A DNA stretch of 38,653 nucleotides, taken from contig CAMAYM010000013.1 in the NCBI GenBank assembly GCA_945862495.1, positions 1 to 38,653 on the forward strand, read 5' to 3'. Each line of letters begins with the position of its first letter. Position 1 is the first letter of the stretch. Source of the DNA: Bordetella parapertussis. Its GTDB lineage: Bacteria > Pseudomonadota > Gammaproteobacteria > Burkholderiales > Burkholderiaceae_B. The notes below the pieces were generated by a model. That model saw only the letters and a program-made list of their open reading frames with translations. It made no database searches and was not told the origin of the DNA. Below are positions 7,814 through 15,528 of this stretch, piece by piece. A program made the position numbers and the translations under genes.

Positions 7814-8539
7814 ATGGAATCAATGTCTTTGATGAAAACCCTGACGCCCGGATTTCGCGCACTCGTGATTGGTTCGAGTGGTGCGATCGGTGCTGCTTTT
7901 GTCTCTACGCTGCGGCAAGATCCTGCTTGCCTCGAAGTGCTTGAGGTATCTCGAGGGACGCATCCAAATTTCGCGCTAGAGAGTGAAGAGAGTATGTCCG
8001 CGATCGCTGCGTCGCTCAAGCCTCAAGGTCCATTCTCCTTGATCATTGATGCAACAGGCGCCCTCACGATCGATGGAAATGGCCCTGAAAAACATTTGGG
8101 CGCACTCAATGCTGACCGGTTAATGCGTAGTTTTCAAATTAATGCGATTGGTCCAGCTCTGTTGTTGAAACATTTTTTACCCTTATTGGCGCCCGGTCGC
8201 TCCATTTACGCCAAGCTTTCTGCGCGGGTGGGCAGCATTTCAGATAATAAAAAAGGAGGGTGGTACGGCTACCGTGCCTCAAAAGCGGCTCTGAACATGT
8301 TGTTGCAAACGGCCGCCATTGAGTTCGCGCGCAAAAATCCTGCCGCCGTGATTGCGGCCTTACAACCTGGCACAGTTCAGTCTCCTCTCTCAACGCCCTT
8401 TGTTGATCAAAGCAGCGTTCTCACCGCCCTAGAGTCCGTTGAGGGTTTGTTGCAGTCACTCGATCAGTTAGGGATGGCAGAGCAACAGCATACTGGCGCA
8501 TTTTTCTTAGATTACAAAGGTCAGGCGATTCCTTGGTAA
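7814..8539 (+). CDS. Short-chain dehydrogenase/reductase (SDR)
   Basis: NAD(P)-dependent oxidoreductase of 241 residues. The cofactor loop GSSGAIG is at 20-26, the NNAG-equivalent region DATGAL at 79-84, the structural Asn at 110 (FQINAIGPALL), a Ser near 141, and the catalytic YRASK at 153-157. The fold is typical of the CsgA-like/short SDR subgroup; substrate is unknown. ATG 7814 is preferred because it lies 4 bases after the YchJ stop with GAGTAAG just upstream. A longer frame from 7697 overlaps the YchJ gene deeply and has an implausible N-terminus. Two further in-frame ATGs (7823, 7832) are possible starts. Confidence 0.88.
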   Translation: MESMSLMKTLTPGFRALVIGSSGAIGAAFVSTLRQDPACLEVLEVSRGTHPNFALESEESMSAIAASLKPQGPFSLIIDATGALTIDGNGPEKHLGALNADRLMRSFQINAIGPALLLKHFLPLLAPGRSIYAKLSARVGSISDNKKGGWYGYRASKAALNMLLQTAAIEFARKNPAAVIAALQPGTVQSPLSTPFVDQSSVLTALESVEGLLQSLDQLGMAEQQHTGAFFLDYKGQAIPW

Positions 8540-8681
8540 GCTAAGTTCTTAAAGTATGACTTTTCATGATTCTTTATATCTTTTGGTTATAAGAAGAGAA
8601 AGAATATGTACTTCGATTTTAAAGAACGAGAGAGCAAAATACTGGAGTTAGATCTTCACTTTTCTCTGGGTTGTCTTCATC

Positions 8682-9614
8682 ATGAAAATATTAGCAGCTT
8701 TTATCTTTGCGCTTTTCTTATCGACGAGTGCCATCGCAGCTGAGCCACTCCTGTCTGCTTCGGCAGTGCAATCCGGCCTTAAGGCGCCCAATACCGTCGT
8801 CATCGACATTCGGGATCCAAAATCTTATGCCGAGGGTCATATTGCGGGTTCATTAAGCGCTCCCTATGGCACTTGGCGTGGCCCTGCGGCCAATCCTGGT
8901 GAGTTGCCTTCAATTGCTAACCTCACCAAACTCGTGCAACGCCTCGGCTTGACGCCAGAGACACATGTGATTGTGACGTCCTCAGGTAAAGACGATTCAG
9001 ACTTCGGTGCAGCAGCGCGGGTGTATTGGACACTCAAGGTGTTAGGCCTGCAGCATCTCTCCGTTTTAAATGGCGGCCTTAAGGCTTGGCAGGCAGCAGG
9101 ATTGACGTTGGATGACAAACCTGTGAGCGTTGCAGCGAGTACGTTTGTCCCAACGATTAACCAAAGCATGATTGCCACCCGTGAAGAGGTGGTGGCGAAA
9201 GTAAACGCTGGCAATGTACAGCTTATCGATGCACGTCCAGTTGAGTTTTTTGATGGTTCGACCCGCCATACTGCTGCCAAGGTGCCCGGCACCTTAAGAG
9301 GTGCAGTAAACGTGGAGCATTCAATATGGTTTGAGCCCAACAGCACCAACGTTGTTTCATCAGGTCAAGCTAAGAAATTGCTGGCAGCCACCTCGGTTCA
9401 GGCAGACCAAGAGGTCGTTTCCTTCTGTAACACTGGTCATTGGGCCGCAACGAACTGGTTTGTTTTGTCCGAGCTGGCGGGTCAGAAAAACGTCAAGCTC
9501 TATTCGGGCTCAATGGTGGATTGGACACAGGCAGATGGGGCGTTGCCCATGGACAACGTCCCCAATCGTGCTAAACAGTTGTATATCGATGCAAAACTGC
9601 GACTGGCTAAGTAA
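8682..9614 (+). CDS. Periplasmic two-domain rhodanese (thiosulfate sulfurtransferase type)
   Basis: A 310-residue tandem rhodanese that would transfer sulfane sulfur from thiosulfate or a similar donor. It begins with a signal peptide (MKILAAFIFALFLSTSAIAA), so it works in the periplasm. The first rhodanese domain (about 25-145: VVIDIRDPKSYAEGHIAGS) has no cysteine at the active loop and is structural. The second (about 165-295) has the catalytic loop FCNTGHWAATNW with its nucleophilic cysteine. It is 9 bases upstream of a YeeE-type transporter gene and clearly belongs to that transcript, so it may process or deliver sulfur for uptake. The 142-base upstream gap contains no convincing paired promoter boxes by eye. 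Confidence 0.91.
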   Translation: MKILAAFIFALFLSTSAIAAEPLLSASAVQSGLKAPNTVVIDIRDPKSYAEGHIAGSLSAPYGTWRGPAANPGELPSIANLTKLVQRLGLTPETHVIVTSSGKDDSDFGAAARVYWTLKVLGLQHLSVLNGGLKAWQAAGLTLDDKPVSVAASTFVPTINQSMIATREEVVAKVNAGNVQLIDARPVEFFDGSTRHTAAKVPGTLRGAVNVEHSIWFEPNSTNVVSSGQAKKLLAATSVQADQEVVSFCNTGHWAATNWFVLSELAGQKNVKLYSGSMVDWTQADGALPMDNVPNRAKQLYIDAKLRLAK

Positions 9615-9623
9615 GTATTCAAG

Positions 9624-10697
9624 ATGAAACGACTGCCTCTTAGCCTGTTGCTATGCATTTTCTTTATTTTCCTAGCTTGGACAGTTTCCATTCGTCAAGC
9701 CGTGTTGTTTGCGGTAGGAATTGGGATGGGAGCTGCACTCGCAGGAGCGCGCTTCGGTTTCACAACAGGGTGGCGTCAGCTGATTGAGCACAAGGATCCA
9801 AAAGGGGTCACGGGTCAATTAGTGCTACTCGCGCTCGCGTCAGTGTTTTCGCTCACCTTGCTGGGAAAGTATTCTGAGCTGACGGCTGCGTTGGGTCCGC
9901 CAAGTATCAGTTTAATAATTGGCGCGTTTGTGTTCGGCCTGACCATGCAGATTGCGGATGGCTGCGGATCCGGTACGTTGTACAAGGCAGGTCTAGGCAT
10001 TCCAATGAACATGGGCATCTTGCCTTTGTTTGCCTTGGGTAGTTTTCTAGGGTCTGTACAAGTTGGCGACTGGCTCAAGCTCGGACAAGTTGAGCCCATT
10101 GGTCTCGTGACGGAGTTTGGCAGCCTAAACGCGATCGCGATCACACTTATTGGCTTGGCTATTTTTGGCCTGGCAGCCAGACTATGGGTGGGAAAGGGAC
10201 GCAGGTGGTGGGACCGTAAGTGGCTTGTGGGTGCTTTGGCGTTAGCCGTGCTCGCGGCACTCAATCTTCTCATTGCCGGACAACCCTGGGGGGTCGTGTA
10301 TGGCTTTGGACTGTGGGCCGCCAAAATAGTCAATGCCGCCGGTTTATTCGATCCCGCTGCAAACGCGTTTTGGAGTCAGGCGGGCAATGCACAGCGTTTG
10401 AATGAAATGGTGTTGATGGATATCACGTCCATTACAAATATTGGCATCTTGGGCGGCGCGTTGTGGATTTCTGCGCGTACCTCAACGGATAGCAAGCCCA
10501 TGACTGCCAAACAATGGATGATCGGCTTAATTGCAGGCTTTTTGATGGGCTACAGCTCACGTCTGGCTTTCGGATGCAACATCGGTGCCATGCTCAGTGG
10601 AATATCAACGGGCAGCGTCCATGGTTGGATCTGGGTACCCCTTGCATTTGCGGGCACGATGATCGGTGTACGTGTTCGTCGTCATTATCAATTTTAA
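9624..10697 (+). CDS. YeeE/YedE family sulfur-compound transporter
   Basis: A 357-residue inner-membrane protein of the YeeE/YedE (DUF395) family; characterised members take up thiosulfate. It contains many hydrophobic helices and the two pseudo-symmetric cysteine loops: ADGCGSGTLYKAG (Cys114) and LAFGCNIGAMLSG (Cys318). In the early loop where family members can carry a third cysteine the sequence is GARFGFTTGWR (Phe46). Two Cys loops with a paired rhodanese gene 9 bases upstream fit a thiosulfate or sulfane-sulfur import unit. Length matches the family (about 350). Substrate is inferred from the family and neighbour, not shown. Confidence 0.9.
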   Translation: MKRLPLSLLLCIFFIFLAWTVSIRQAVLFAVGIGMGAALAGARFGFTTGWRQLIEHKDPKGVTGQLVLLALASVFSLTLLGKYSELTAALGPPSISLIIGAFVFGLTMQIADGCGSGTLYKAGLGIPMNMGILPLFALGSFLGSVQVGDWLKLGQVEPIGLVTEFGSLNAIAITLIGLAIFGLAARLWVGKGRRWWDRKWLVGALALAVLAALNLLIAGQPWGVVYGFGLWAAKIVNAAGLFDPAANAFWSQAGNAQRLNEMVLMDITSITNIGILGGALWISARTSTDSKPMTAKQWMIGLIAGFLMGYSSRLAFGCNIGAMLSGISTGSVHGWIWVPLAFAGTMIGVRVRRHYQF

Positions 10698-10710
10698 GGA
10701 TCGATTCAAG

Positions 10711-10881
10711 ATGATCCAGTCGACAAAAAAATATCAGGCGTTTTTTTGGGTATGTCTAATCTCATTTCTCGTGTGGGACACGACAGTTTCACCGCCCGTT
10801 GATTTGCGAAATGAACCTCCTCTCATCGCGGCAGGTTCCGGCAAGCCTTCAAGCGGTGGACATTGCGCGGTCTCAAAATAA
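10711..10881 (+). CDS. Small exported or membrane-anchored protein, unknown function
   Basis: A 56-residue product starting at ATG 10711 with AAGGA ten bases upstream. A single hydrophobic segment (AFFWVCLISFLVWDTTV) follows a short basic start (MIQSTKKYQ), consistent with a signal peptide or one membrane anchor. The tail is Gly/Ser/Pro-rich with one cysteine near the end (SGGHCAVSK). It begins 13 bases after the transporter stop and ends two bases before a strong terminator, so it closes the sulfur operon. A longer frame from GTG/ATG positions near 10666 overlaps the transporter and is less likely. No family is recognised. Confidence 0.55.
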   Translation: MIQSTKKYQAFFWVCLISFLVWDTTVSPPVDLRNEPPLIAAGSGKPSSGGHCAVSK

Positions 10882-10882
10882 G

Positions 10883-10915
10883 AATAAGCCGCAAGTGCAA
10901 CACTTGCGGCTTATT
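10883..10915. terminator. Bidirectional terminator between sulfur operon and cupin gene
   Basis: A perfect 15-bp stem AATAAGCCGCAAGTG / CACTTGCGGCTTATT with a CAA loop. A/T-rich stem ends serve either strand. It lies between convergent genes. Confidence 0.85.
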
Positions 10916-10950
10916 CCATTACCAAGCGTGTTTGACACGTCAAATGATCA

Positions 10951-11328
10951 TCATCTCCTGACGCGTTCAGGATGTTCGCCATAGGGCGGGCCATACATCA
11001 CCAATACTCGTACAGGTTCAGCACTGGTGACAGAGAACACATGCATCGTGTCCGCAGGGAAAAAGCAGGTGTCTCCAGCTTCCATATCAAAGGACTCCCC
11101 ATCTACCTCAACATGTGCTGTGCCGGCCAGTAGGTAACACACCTGTTCTAGTCCAGGATGCGCATGGGGCAGGGCACCACCGCCACGCGCGATCGTTCCC
11201 AACACGACTTCAATGTGTTTGGCACCTACATTGTCTGCACCAATCAAGCGACGATTACTTGTCTCGTGATGATTGGCCGGCGAGTAGGGTTGAACACTTG
11301 CTTCTTTGATGAGATATTTTGAGGCCAT
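10951..11328 (-). CDS. Cupin-domain protein
   Basis: A 125-residue single-domain cupin. Cupin motif 1 is GALPHAHPGLEQVCYLLAGT (metal ligands His, His, Glu), and motif 2 is GDTCFFPADTMHVFSVTS (ligand His). All expected ligands are present, so a mononuclear metal site is likely. Small cupins of this type can be enzymes or small-molecule sensors; no substrate can be named. It begins 15 bases after the end of the Bug protein gene and is probably co-transcribed with it, suggesting it acts on the same organic acid. Confidence 0.85.
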   Translation of the reverse strand: MASKYLIKEASVQPYSPANHHETSNRRLIGADNVGAKHIEVVLGTIARGGGALPHAHPGLEQVCYLLAGTAHVEVDGESFDMEAGDTCFFPADTMHVFSVTSAEPVRVLVMYGPPYGEHPERVRR

Positions 11329-11343
11329 GATTCTAGTACATCC

Positions 11344-12303
11344 TTATTCGGGCTTGACACCTGCGCCACGCAGCATTTCACCCCAATGCTTGAGTTGAAA
11401 GTCCACATATTTCGCAAACTCTTCGGGCGTCTTGGTGGGGTCAAGTTCAAAGCCCGTTGCAGCAATTTTTTGTTGAAAATCTTTGTCTGCAAAAACGGCC
11501 TGCAACTCAGCATTGAGCTTGTCCACAATCGGGCGGGGCAGGTTAGCGGGACCAAAAATACCGTTCCATGAGGTCAAATCAAAGCCCTTTACAGTACTTG
11601 CAATGGAAGGCACTGTTGGAAAGCTCTTTGAACCCTTAGCGGTTGTGACGGCTAAAGTACGGATACGATCAGACTTGAGTGCGCCCATGCCCGAACCCAA
11701 ATCTACGACATAAACTTGCACCTGACCTGCAATGAGATCCGTCATCGCTTGTGTACTGGCTTTGTATGGGATGCCTACAACATCGATACCGGAGATCCGC
11801 TTGATGGTTTCCATGGCGACTAGTGAGGTACTGTTTGGCGTGGCATAGGACAATTTGCCGGGATTCTTTTTGGCGTATTCGATCAACTCAGTCAGATTGG
11901 TCACAGGCAGCTTAGGATTGACGGCCAAGGCGAAAGGCAGCTCACCCACGCGCGCGATCGGCGTAAAGTCCTTGATTGGATCGTAGCTCAGCGTTTTAAA
12001 CATCCAGGGGTTGGCTGAATGGGATGTATTGGTGGTCATGAACAGCGTATAGCCGTCGGGTGCAGCTTTTGCAACATACTGCGCGGCGATTTGAGCACTC
12101 GCACCTGCTTTATTTTCTACAATAACAGGCTGTTTGATGCGCTCAGAGAGTTTTTGGGCAACGTTACGCGCTACGCCATCTGTGCCGCTACCTGCAGCAA
12201 AAGGAATAACCAGTGTGATCGGCTTGTTAGGATAGGCTTGTGCAAACACACTTGCAGAGAGGGTCAACGCAGCAATGCCAAGCAAAGTTTGTAACTTTTT
12301 CAT
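11344..12303 (-). CDS. Bug/TctC-family periplasmic binding protein (with cupin)
   Basis: A 319-residue tripartite-tricarboxylate-transporter-type solute receptor. It has a signal peptide (MKKLQTLLGIAALTLSASVFAQ), then the family opening YPNKPITLVIPFAAGSGTDG, the ligand-loop segment VENKAGASAQIAAQYVAKAAPDGYTL, and the mid-domain signature YATPNSTSLVAM. Such receptors bind carboxylates, amides or aromatic acids; the exact ligand is unknown. No TctA/TctB membrane genes are nearby, as is usual for the many orphan Bug proteins of Burkholderiales. The gene leads a short transcript with the cupin. Its start is divergent from trhO, 159 bases away. Confidence 0.92.
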   Translation of the reverse strand: MKKLQTLLGIAALTLSASVFAQAYPNKPITLVIPFAAGSGTDGVARNVAQKLSERIKQPVIVENKAGASAQIAAQYVAKAAPDGYTLFMTTNTSHSANPWMFKTLSYDPIKDFTPIARVGELPFALAVNPKLPVTNLTELIEYAKKNPGKLSYATPNSTSLVAMETIKRISGIDVVGIPYKASTQAMTDLIAGQVQVYVVDLGSGMGALKSDRIRTLAVTTAKGSKSFPTVPSIASTVKGFDLTSWNGIFGPANLPRPIVDKLNAELQAVFADKDFQQKIAATGFELDPTKTPEEFAKYVDFQLKHWGEMLRGAGVKPE

Positions 12304-12462
12304 TTATGGATATCCAAACTCTAAGACGGGCTTACTTTTTAGCATAAGGGTCCTCTGCCGAGCAGCTAAAAATCTGAGTATCTTCCCTAGGGTGCAATGG
12401 CATCAAGCATGTTCATTGCGCATAGACTTTACTGATCTCAGCCAAAAAGGCACAATCTAAGT

Positions 12463-13407
12463 ATGCCTATACCTTCATACCTGACTGCAGCTTTTTATCT
12501 GTTCGTAGATCTACCCGATTACGTGACTCGAAGACAAGTATTGCTTGATTTTTGTGAGCGGCACAATGTGAAAGGCATGATTCTTTTGGCACGCGAAGGG
12601 ATCAACAGCACGATTGCCGGTAGGCCTGAAGACGTACATGCCGTTCTAACGTATCTTCGCTCAGATCCCAAATTTTCGACCTTACAGCACAAAGAGTCTT
12701 GGTCAGATCTTCCTCCTTTTCACCGCATGAAAGTGCGTCTCAAAAAAGAGATTGTGACCATGGGGGTGCCAGGTATTAGCCCAACCAACATGGCTGGGAC
12801 TTACGTTAAACCCGCTGACTGGAATGTGTTAATCAGTGATCCGGACGTAGTCTTGATTGATACACGAAATGATTACGAAGTCGAGCTTGGAACGTTTACA
12901 GGTGCGATTGATCCCAAGATCAAAACTTTCTCTGAGCTCGTCAAATGGGTAGAAGAGGCCGATGTGCTTGCGGCACAAACGGGTAAAAAGCCCAAGGTGG
13001 CCATGTTTTGTACAGGTGGTATCCGGTGTGAAAAATCAACGGCCTTAATGCGAACCAAGGGCTATGACGAGGTCTACCACTTAGAGGGAGGTATTCTCAA
13101 GTATTTAGAGGAGATTCCACCTGAGCATAGCCAATGGAATGGAGAATGTTTCGTTTTTGATGACCGCGTCTCCGTAGATCATCATTTACAACGCTCGGGT
13201 CGCCAGCTGTGCCATAACTGCCGAGATCCACTCCCCGATGGTGCGATGCAATCGCCAGAGTTTGAAAAAGGGGTGAGTTGCCCGCGATGTTTTACTAAGG
13301 GTGACGAGGAACAAAAACGAAGGGCGCGGGAGCGTCAAAAACAGTATGAGCTCGCCAAAGCACGTCGTCAGCTCCATATTGGCGCTAAGATAACACCGCT
13401 TAAGTAA
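12463..13407 (+). CDS. trhO: tRNA uridine(34) hydroxylase TrhO (rhodanese-like)
   Basis: A 314-residue member of the YceA/UPF0176 family, which hydroxylates U34 of tRNAs on the way to 5-methoxy- or 5-carboxymethoxy-uridine. It shows the N-terminal acylphosphatase-like domain (LLAREGINSTIAGRPEDV, about 40-58), the linker KEIVTMGVPGISP, the rhodanese domain with IDTRNDYEVELGTF and the active loop FCTGGIRCEKSTALM (catalytic Cys near 182), and a C-terminal zinc-like tail with CHNC and CPRC pairs. Length and all motifs match the family. It stands alone between two Bug genes. A 14-base tandem repeat spans its stop codon. Confidence 0.93.
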   Translation: MPIPSYLTAAFYLFVDLPDYVTRRQVLLDFCERHNVKGMILLAREGINSTIAGRPEDVHAVLTYLRSDPKFSTLQHKESWSDLPPFHRMKVRLKKEIVTMGVPGISPTNMAGTYVKPADWNVLISDPDVVLIDTRNDYEVELGTFTGAIDPKIKTFSELVKWVEEADVLAAQTGKKPKVAMFCTGGIRCEKSTALMRTKGYDEVYHLEGGILKYLEEIPPEHSQWNGECFVFDDRVSVDHHLQRSGRQLCHNCRDPLPDGAMQSPEFEKGVSCPRCFTKGDEEQKRRARERQKQYELAKARRQLHIGAKITPLK

Positions 13408-13427
13408 CATCGCTTAAATAACACTGC
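13391..13427 (+). repeat. 14-base imperfect tandem repeat across the trhO stop
   Basis: The unit TAACAYCGCTTAAR occurs 2.6 times (13391-13404, 13405-13418, 13419-13427). The trhO stop TAA is the start of the second copy. Probably slippage-derived; no function is evident. Confidence 0.7.
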
Positions 13428-13466
13428 ATTCATAGCAATGCTTGAGTCATTTCTTTTAGAGGCTAT

Positions 13467-14447
13467 ATGAAAATTAAATCTACACTTGCCGCCTTGACTG
13501 GTGCTGTTCTGCTGAGCTGCTTTGGCAGCGCTGCCATTGCTCAAGAATTTCCCCCCACCAAGGCGGTGACCTTGTATGTTGGTTTTCCCCCTGGCGGTGC
13601 CAACGACATCGCCGCAAGAATTATTGGAAAAAAACTATCTGAAAATATTGGCCAAAAAGTTGTCGTAGATAACAAACCTGGTGCCGGTGGCAATATCGTG
13701 ACAGACGTTGTCGCCAAAGGTCCGTCAGACGGTTCCGTGATTTTGCTGGGTTCGATTGGGCCACTTTCCATCGCGTCGCATTTGATGAAAATTCCTTATG
13801 ACCCCGTAAAGGATTTAGCACCACTTGCGATGGGCGGTAGCTTTCCAAACGTGTTGTTAGTCTCGCCAGATTCCGGTATCAAGAGTTTGAAAGACCTCGT
13901 TGATATGGCTAAAAAAAATCCGGGTAAATTGAGCTATGCCTCGACGGGAGCGGGTTCTGCTTCGCACTTGCAGGGTGAGTTGTTTAATCAGCGCGCTGGT
14001 GTGGATATTGTTCACGTCCCTTACAAAGGCGGCGGTGCTGCGATGGTCGATGTGATTGGTAATCGCGTGACGGTGTATTACTCGGCTTTACCATCTGCTG
14101 CGCCCCAGATCAGGTCGGGCAAGCTAATTCCTCTGGCTGTCACCAGCGACAAGCGTGCTGATATTTTCCCAAATATTCCAACTATTGCAGAGTCTGGGTA
14201 TCCAGGCTTTGATGCCAGAAACTGGTATGCATTTGTTGCTTCATCCAAGACTTCACCTGCAATCTTAGATCGCTGGAATAAGGAAATCGTCAAAGTCATT
14301 ACAGACAAAGAAGTCACTGCAGCCTTGCATTCACATGGTCTGACACTCGAGCCCGGTTCACGCGAAGATTTATCCAAGTACATTGCCAAGGAGTCGGCAA
14401 CATGGAGCAAAATCATTAAAGATCGCAACATCCAGATCGATAAATAA
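13467..14447 (+). CDS. Bug/TctC-family periplasmic binding protein (downstream of trhO)
   Basis: A 326-residue solute receptor with a signal peptide ending SAAIAQ. Family segments are VTLYVGFPPGGANDIAARII, VVDNKPGAGGNIVTDVVAKG and YASTGAGSASHLQGELFNQ followed by HVPYKGGGAAM. AGAGG lies upstream of its ATG at 13467. It has no TctA/TctB partner here and only about a third of its residues look shared with the other two Bug proteins of the window, so it probably binds a different carboxylate. It ends 46 bases before a bidirectional terminator. Ligand unknown. Confidence 0.92.
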   Translation: MKIKSTLAALTGAVLLSCFGSAAIAQEFPPTKAVTLYVGFPPGGANDIAARIIGKKLSENIGQKVVVDNKPGAGGNIVTDVVAKGPSDGSVILLGSIGPLSIASHLMKIPYDPVKDLAPLAMGGSFPNVLLVSPDSGIKSLKDLVDMAKKNPGKLSYASTGAGSASHLQGELFNQRAGVDIVHVPYKGGGAAMVDVIGNRVTVYYSALPSAAPQIRSGKLIPLAVTSDKRADIFPNIPTIAESGYPGFDARNWYAFVASSKTSPAILDRWNKEIVKVITDKEVTAALHSHGLTLEPGSREDLSKYIAKESATWSKIIKDRNIQIDK

Positions 14448-14493
14448 TAGCGATTGCGCGAAAGGGAGTCAGGCTCCCCAATCACTGCACATA

Positions 14494-14523
14494 AAAAAGG
14501 GCGATATTTGTATCGCCCTTTTT
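14494..14523. terminator. Bidirectional terminator between Bug gene and ABC operon
   Basis: A perfect 13-bp stem AAAAAGGGCGATA / TATCGCCCTTTTT around a TTTG loop. A-run and T-run ends provide termination on both strands between convergent genes. Confidence 0.88.
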
Positions 14524-14545
14524 ACATCATTAACCTAAACGAAGA

Positions 14546-15511
14546 CTAGTCTTCAAACTGTCCAAAACGCACAGTCGTCGAGCCTACTTTGACGTTAGAG
14601 GTCGAAGGCATCACGAGAACAGTATTGTCATAGGGCACGCGAATAGTGTGCTCACCGTCAGTTGCCACGACATCACCCTTCTTGGGTACGACTTCGAGTC
14701 CTTTGTATTCCTTATTGAAGTGAAAGCCCGTGGATTTGGCAACCACAGCCTCTGTCACCCGAACAATGCGTTGTTTTGCGCACAGCGGTAAACGCAGTGC
14801 AGGTTGTACAAACGTATCATCGACAATATTAAATAAGCGTAAAAAACGCAGCAATGTGTCGTTCGCCACATCCGCAGCAGACTTTTCCCAATGCTGGCCG
14901 CACTCAATCAACAAGCCAGTACGTGGATCATTGGGTTTGCCAAAACCACCGCGCTCAATCATACGCAGACCCGCTGGATGTCCTGTATCAATCAGCAAAA
15001 ACTCAGGTAAGCCGACACGCTTGGAAAGGGCCGCACTTTTCTCGCCACCTTGGCCAGTTGCACCACACACCATAATTGGGGCGCAAGGCTCTGACATGGA
15101 GTGGATGTCGAGCAGATAGTCTGCCGCATCGACAAACGGCTGAAGCACGCGTGCGCGACGCAGTTCAGCAGAGTCGCGCGCGCCGAACAATACATCGTCT
15201 CCCCAAACACGATTGAAGTCCTCATCCACGTAACGGCTTGCGCTTGGATTTTCAGGATCCCAGCGGGAATAGGCCAGCGTATTTGCAAAGGCAATCGTCA
15301 GGCGACCGGCATTGGGTTTAACCTGCTGGCGCAGAAACCAGTCTACCGCGATCGCGCCACAAAATTCATTGCCGTGGGTCAGTGCCTGCACCATGACATG
15401 CGGACCTGGACGACCAGAGTCAAAACTCCAAACGTAGGGCACACCCGTGTTCGAGTGTTCCCAGGCGCTGATATCAGGTGCTTGAATTTCAATGGGATAG
15501 GGCTGTTTCAT
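14546..15511 (-). CDS. Succinylglutamate desuccinylase/aspartoacylase-like zinc hydrolase
   Basis: A 321-residue M14-type metallohydrolase of the AstE/AspA superfamily, which removes an acyl group from an amino acid or cleaves a related amide. The zinc motif HGNE lies at 46-49 (ALTHGNEFCGAIAVDWF), the third ligand His at 137 (LLDIHSMSEPCAP), and a candidate catalytic glutamate in GLLIECGQHWEKS. The substrate-carboxylate Arg is probably in VDEDFNRVWG. It is the last gene of the peptide-type ABC operon, 17 bases after the second ATPase, so its substrate is probably the imported compound or its product. The exact acyl group cannot be told. Confidence 0.87.
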   Translation of the reverse strand: MKQPYPIEIQAPDISAWEHSNTGVPYVWSFDSGRPGPHVMVQALTHGNEFCGAIAVDWFLRQQVKPNAGRLTIAFANTLAYSRWDPENPSASRYVDEDFNRVWGDDVLFGARDSAELRRARVLQPFVDAADYLLDIHSMSEPCAPIMVCGATGQGGEKSAALSKRVGLPEFLLIDTGHPAGLRMIERGGFGKPNDPRTGLLIECGQHWEKSAADVANDTLLRFLRLFNIVDDTFVQPALRLPLCAKQRIVRVTEAVVAKSTGFHFNKEYKGLEVVPKKGDVVATDGEHTIRVPYDNTVLVMPSTSNVKVGSTTVRFGQFED

Positions 15512-15528
15512 TTTGATACTTTTAAAAA

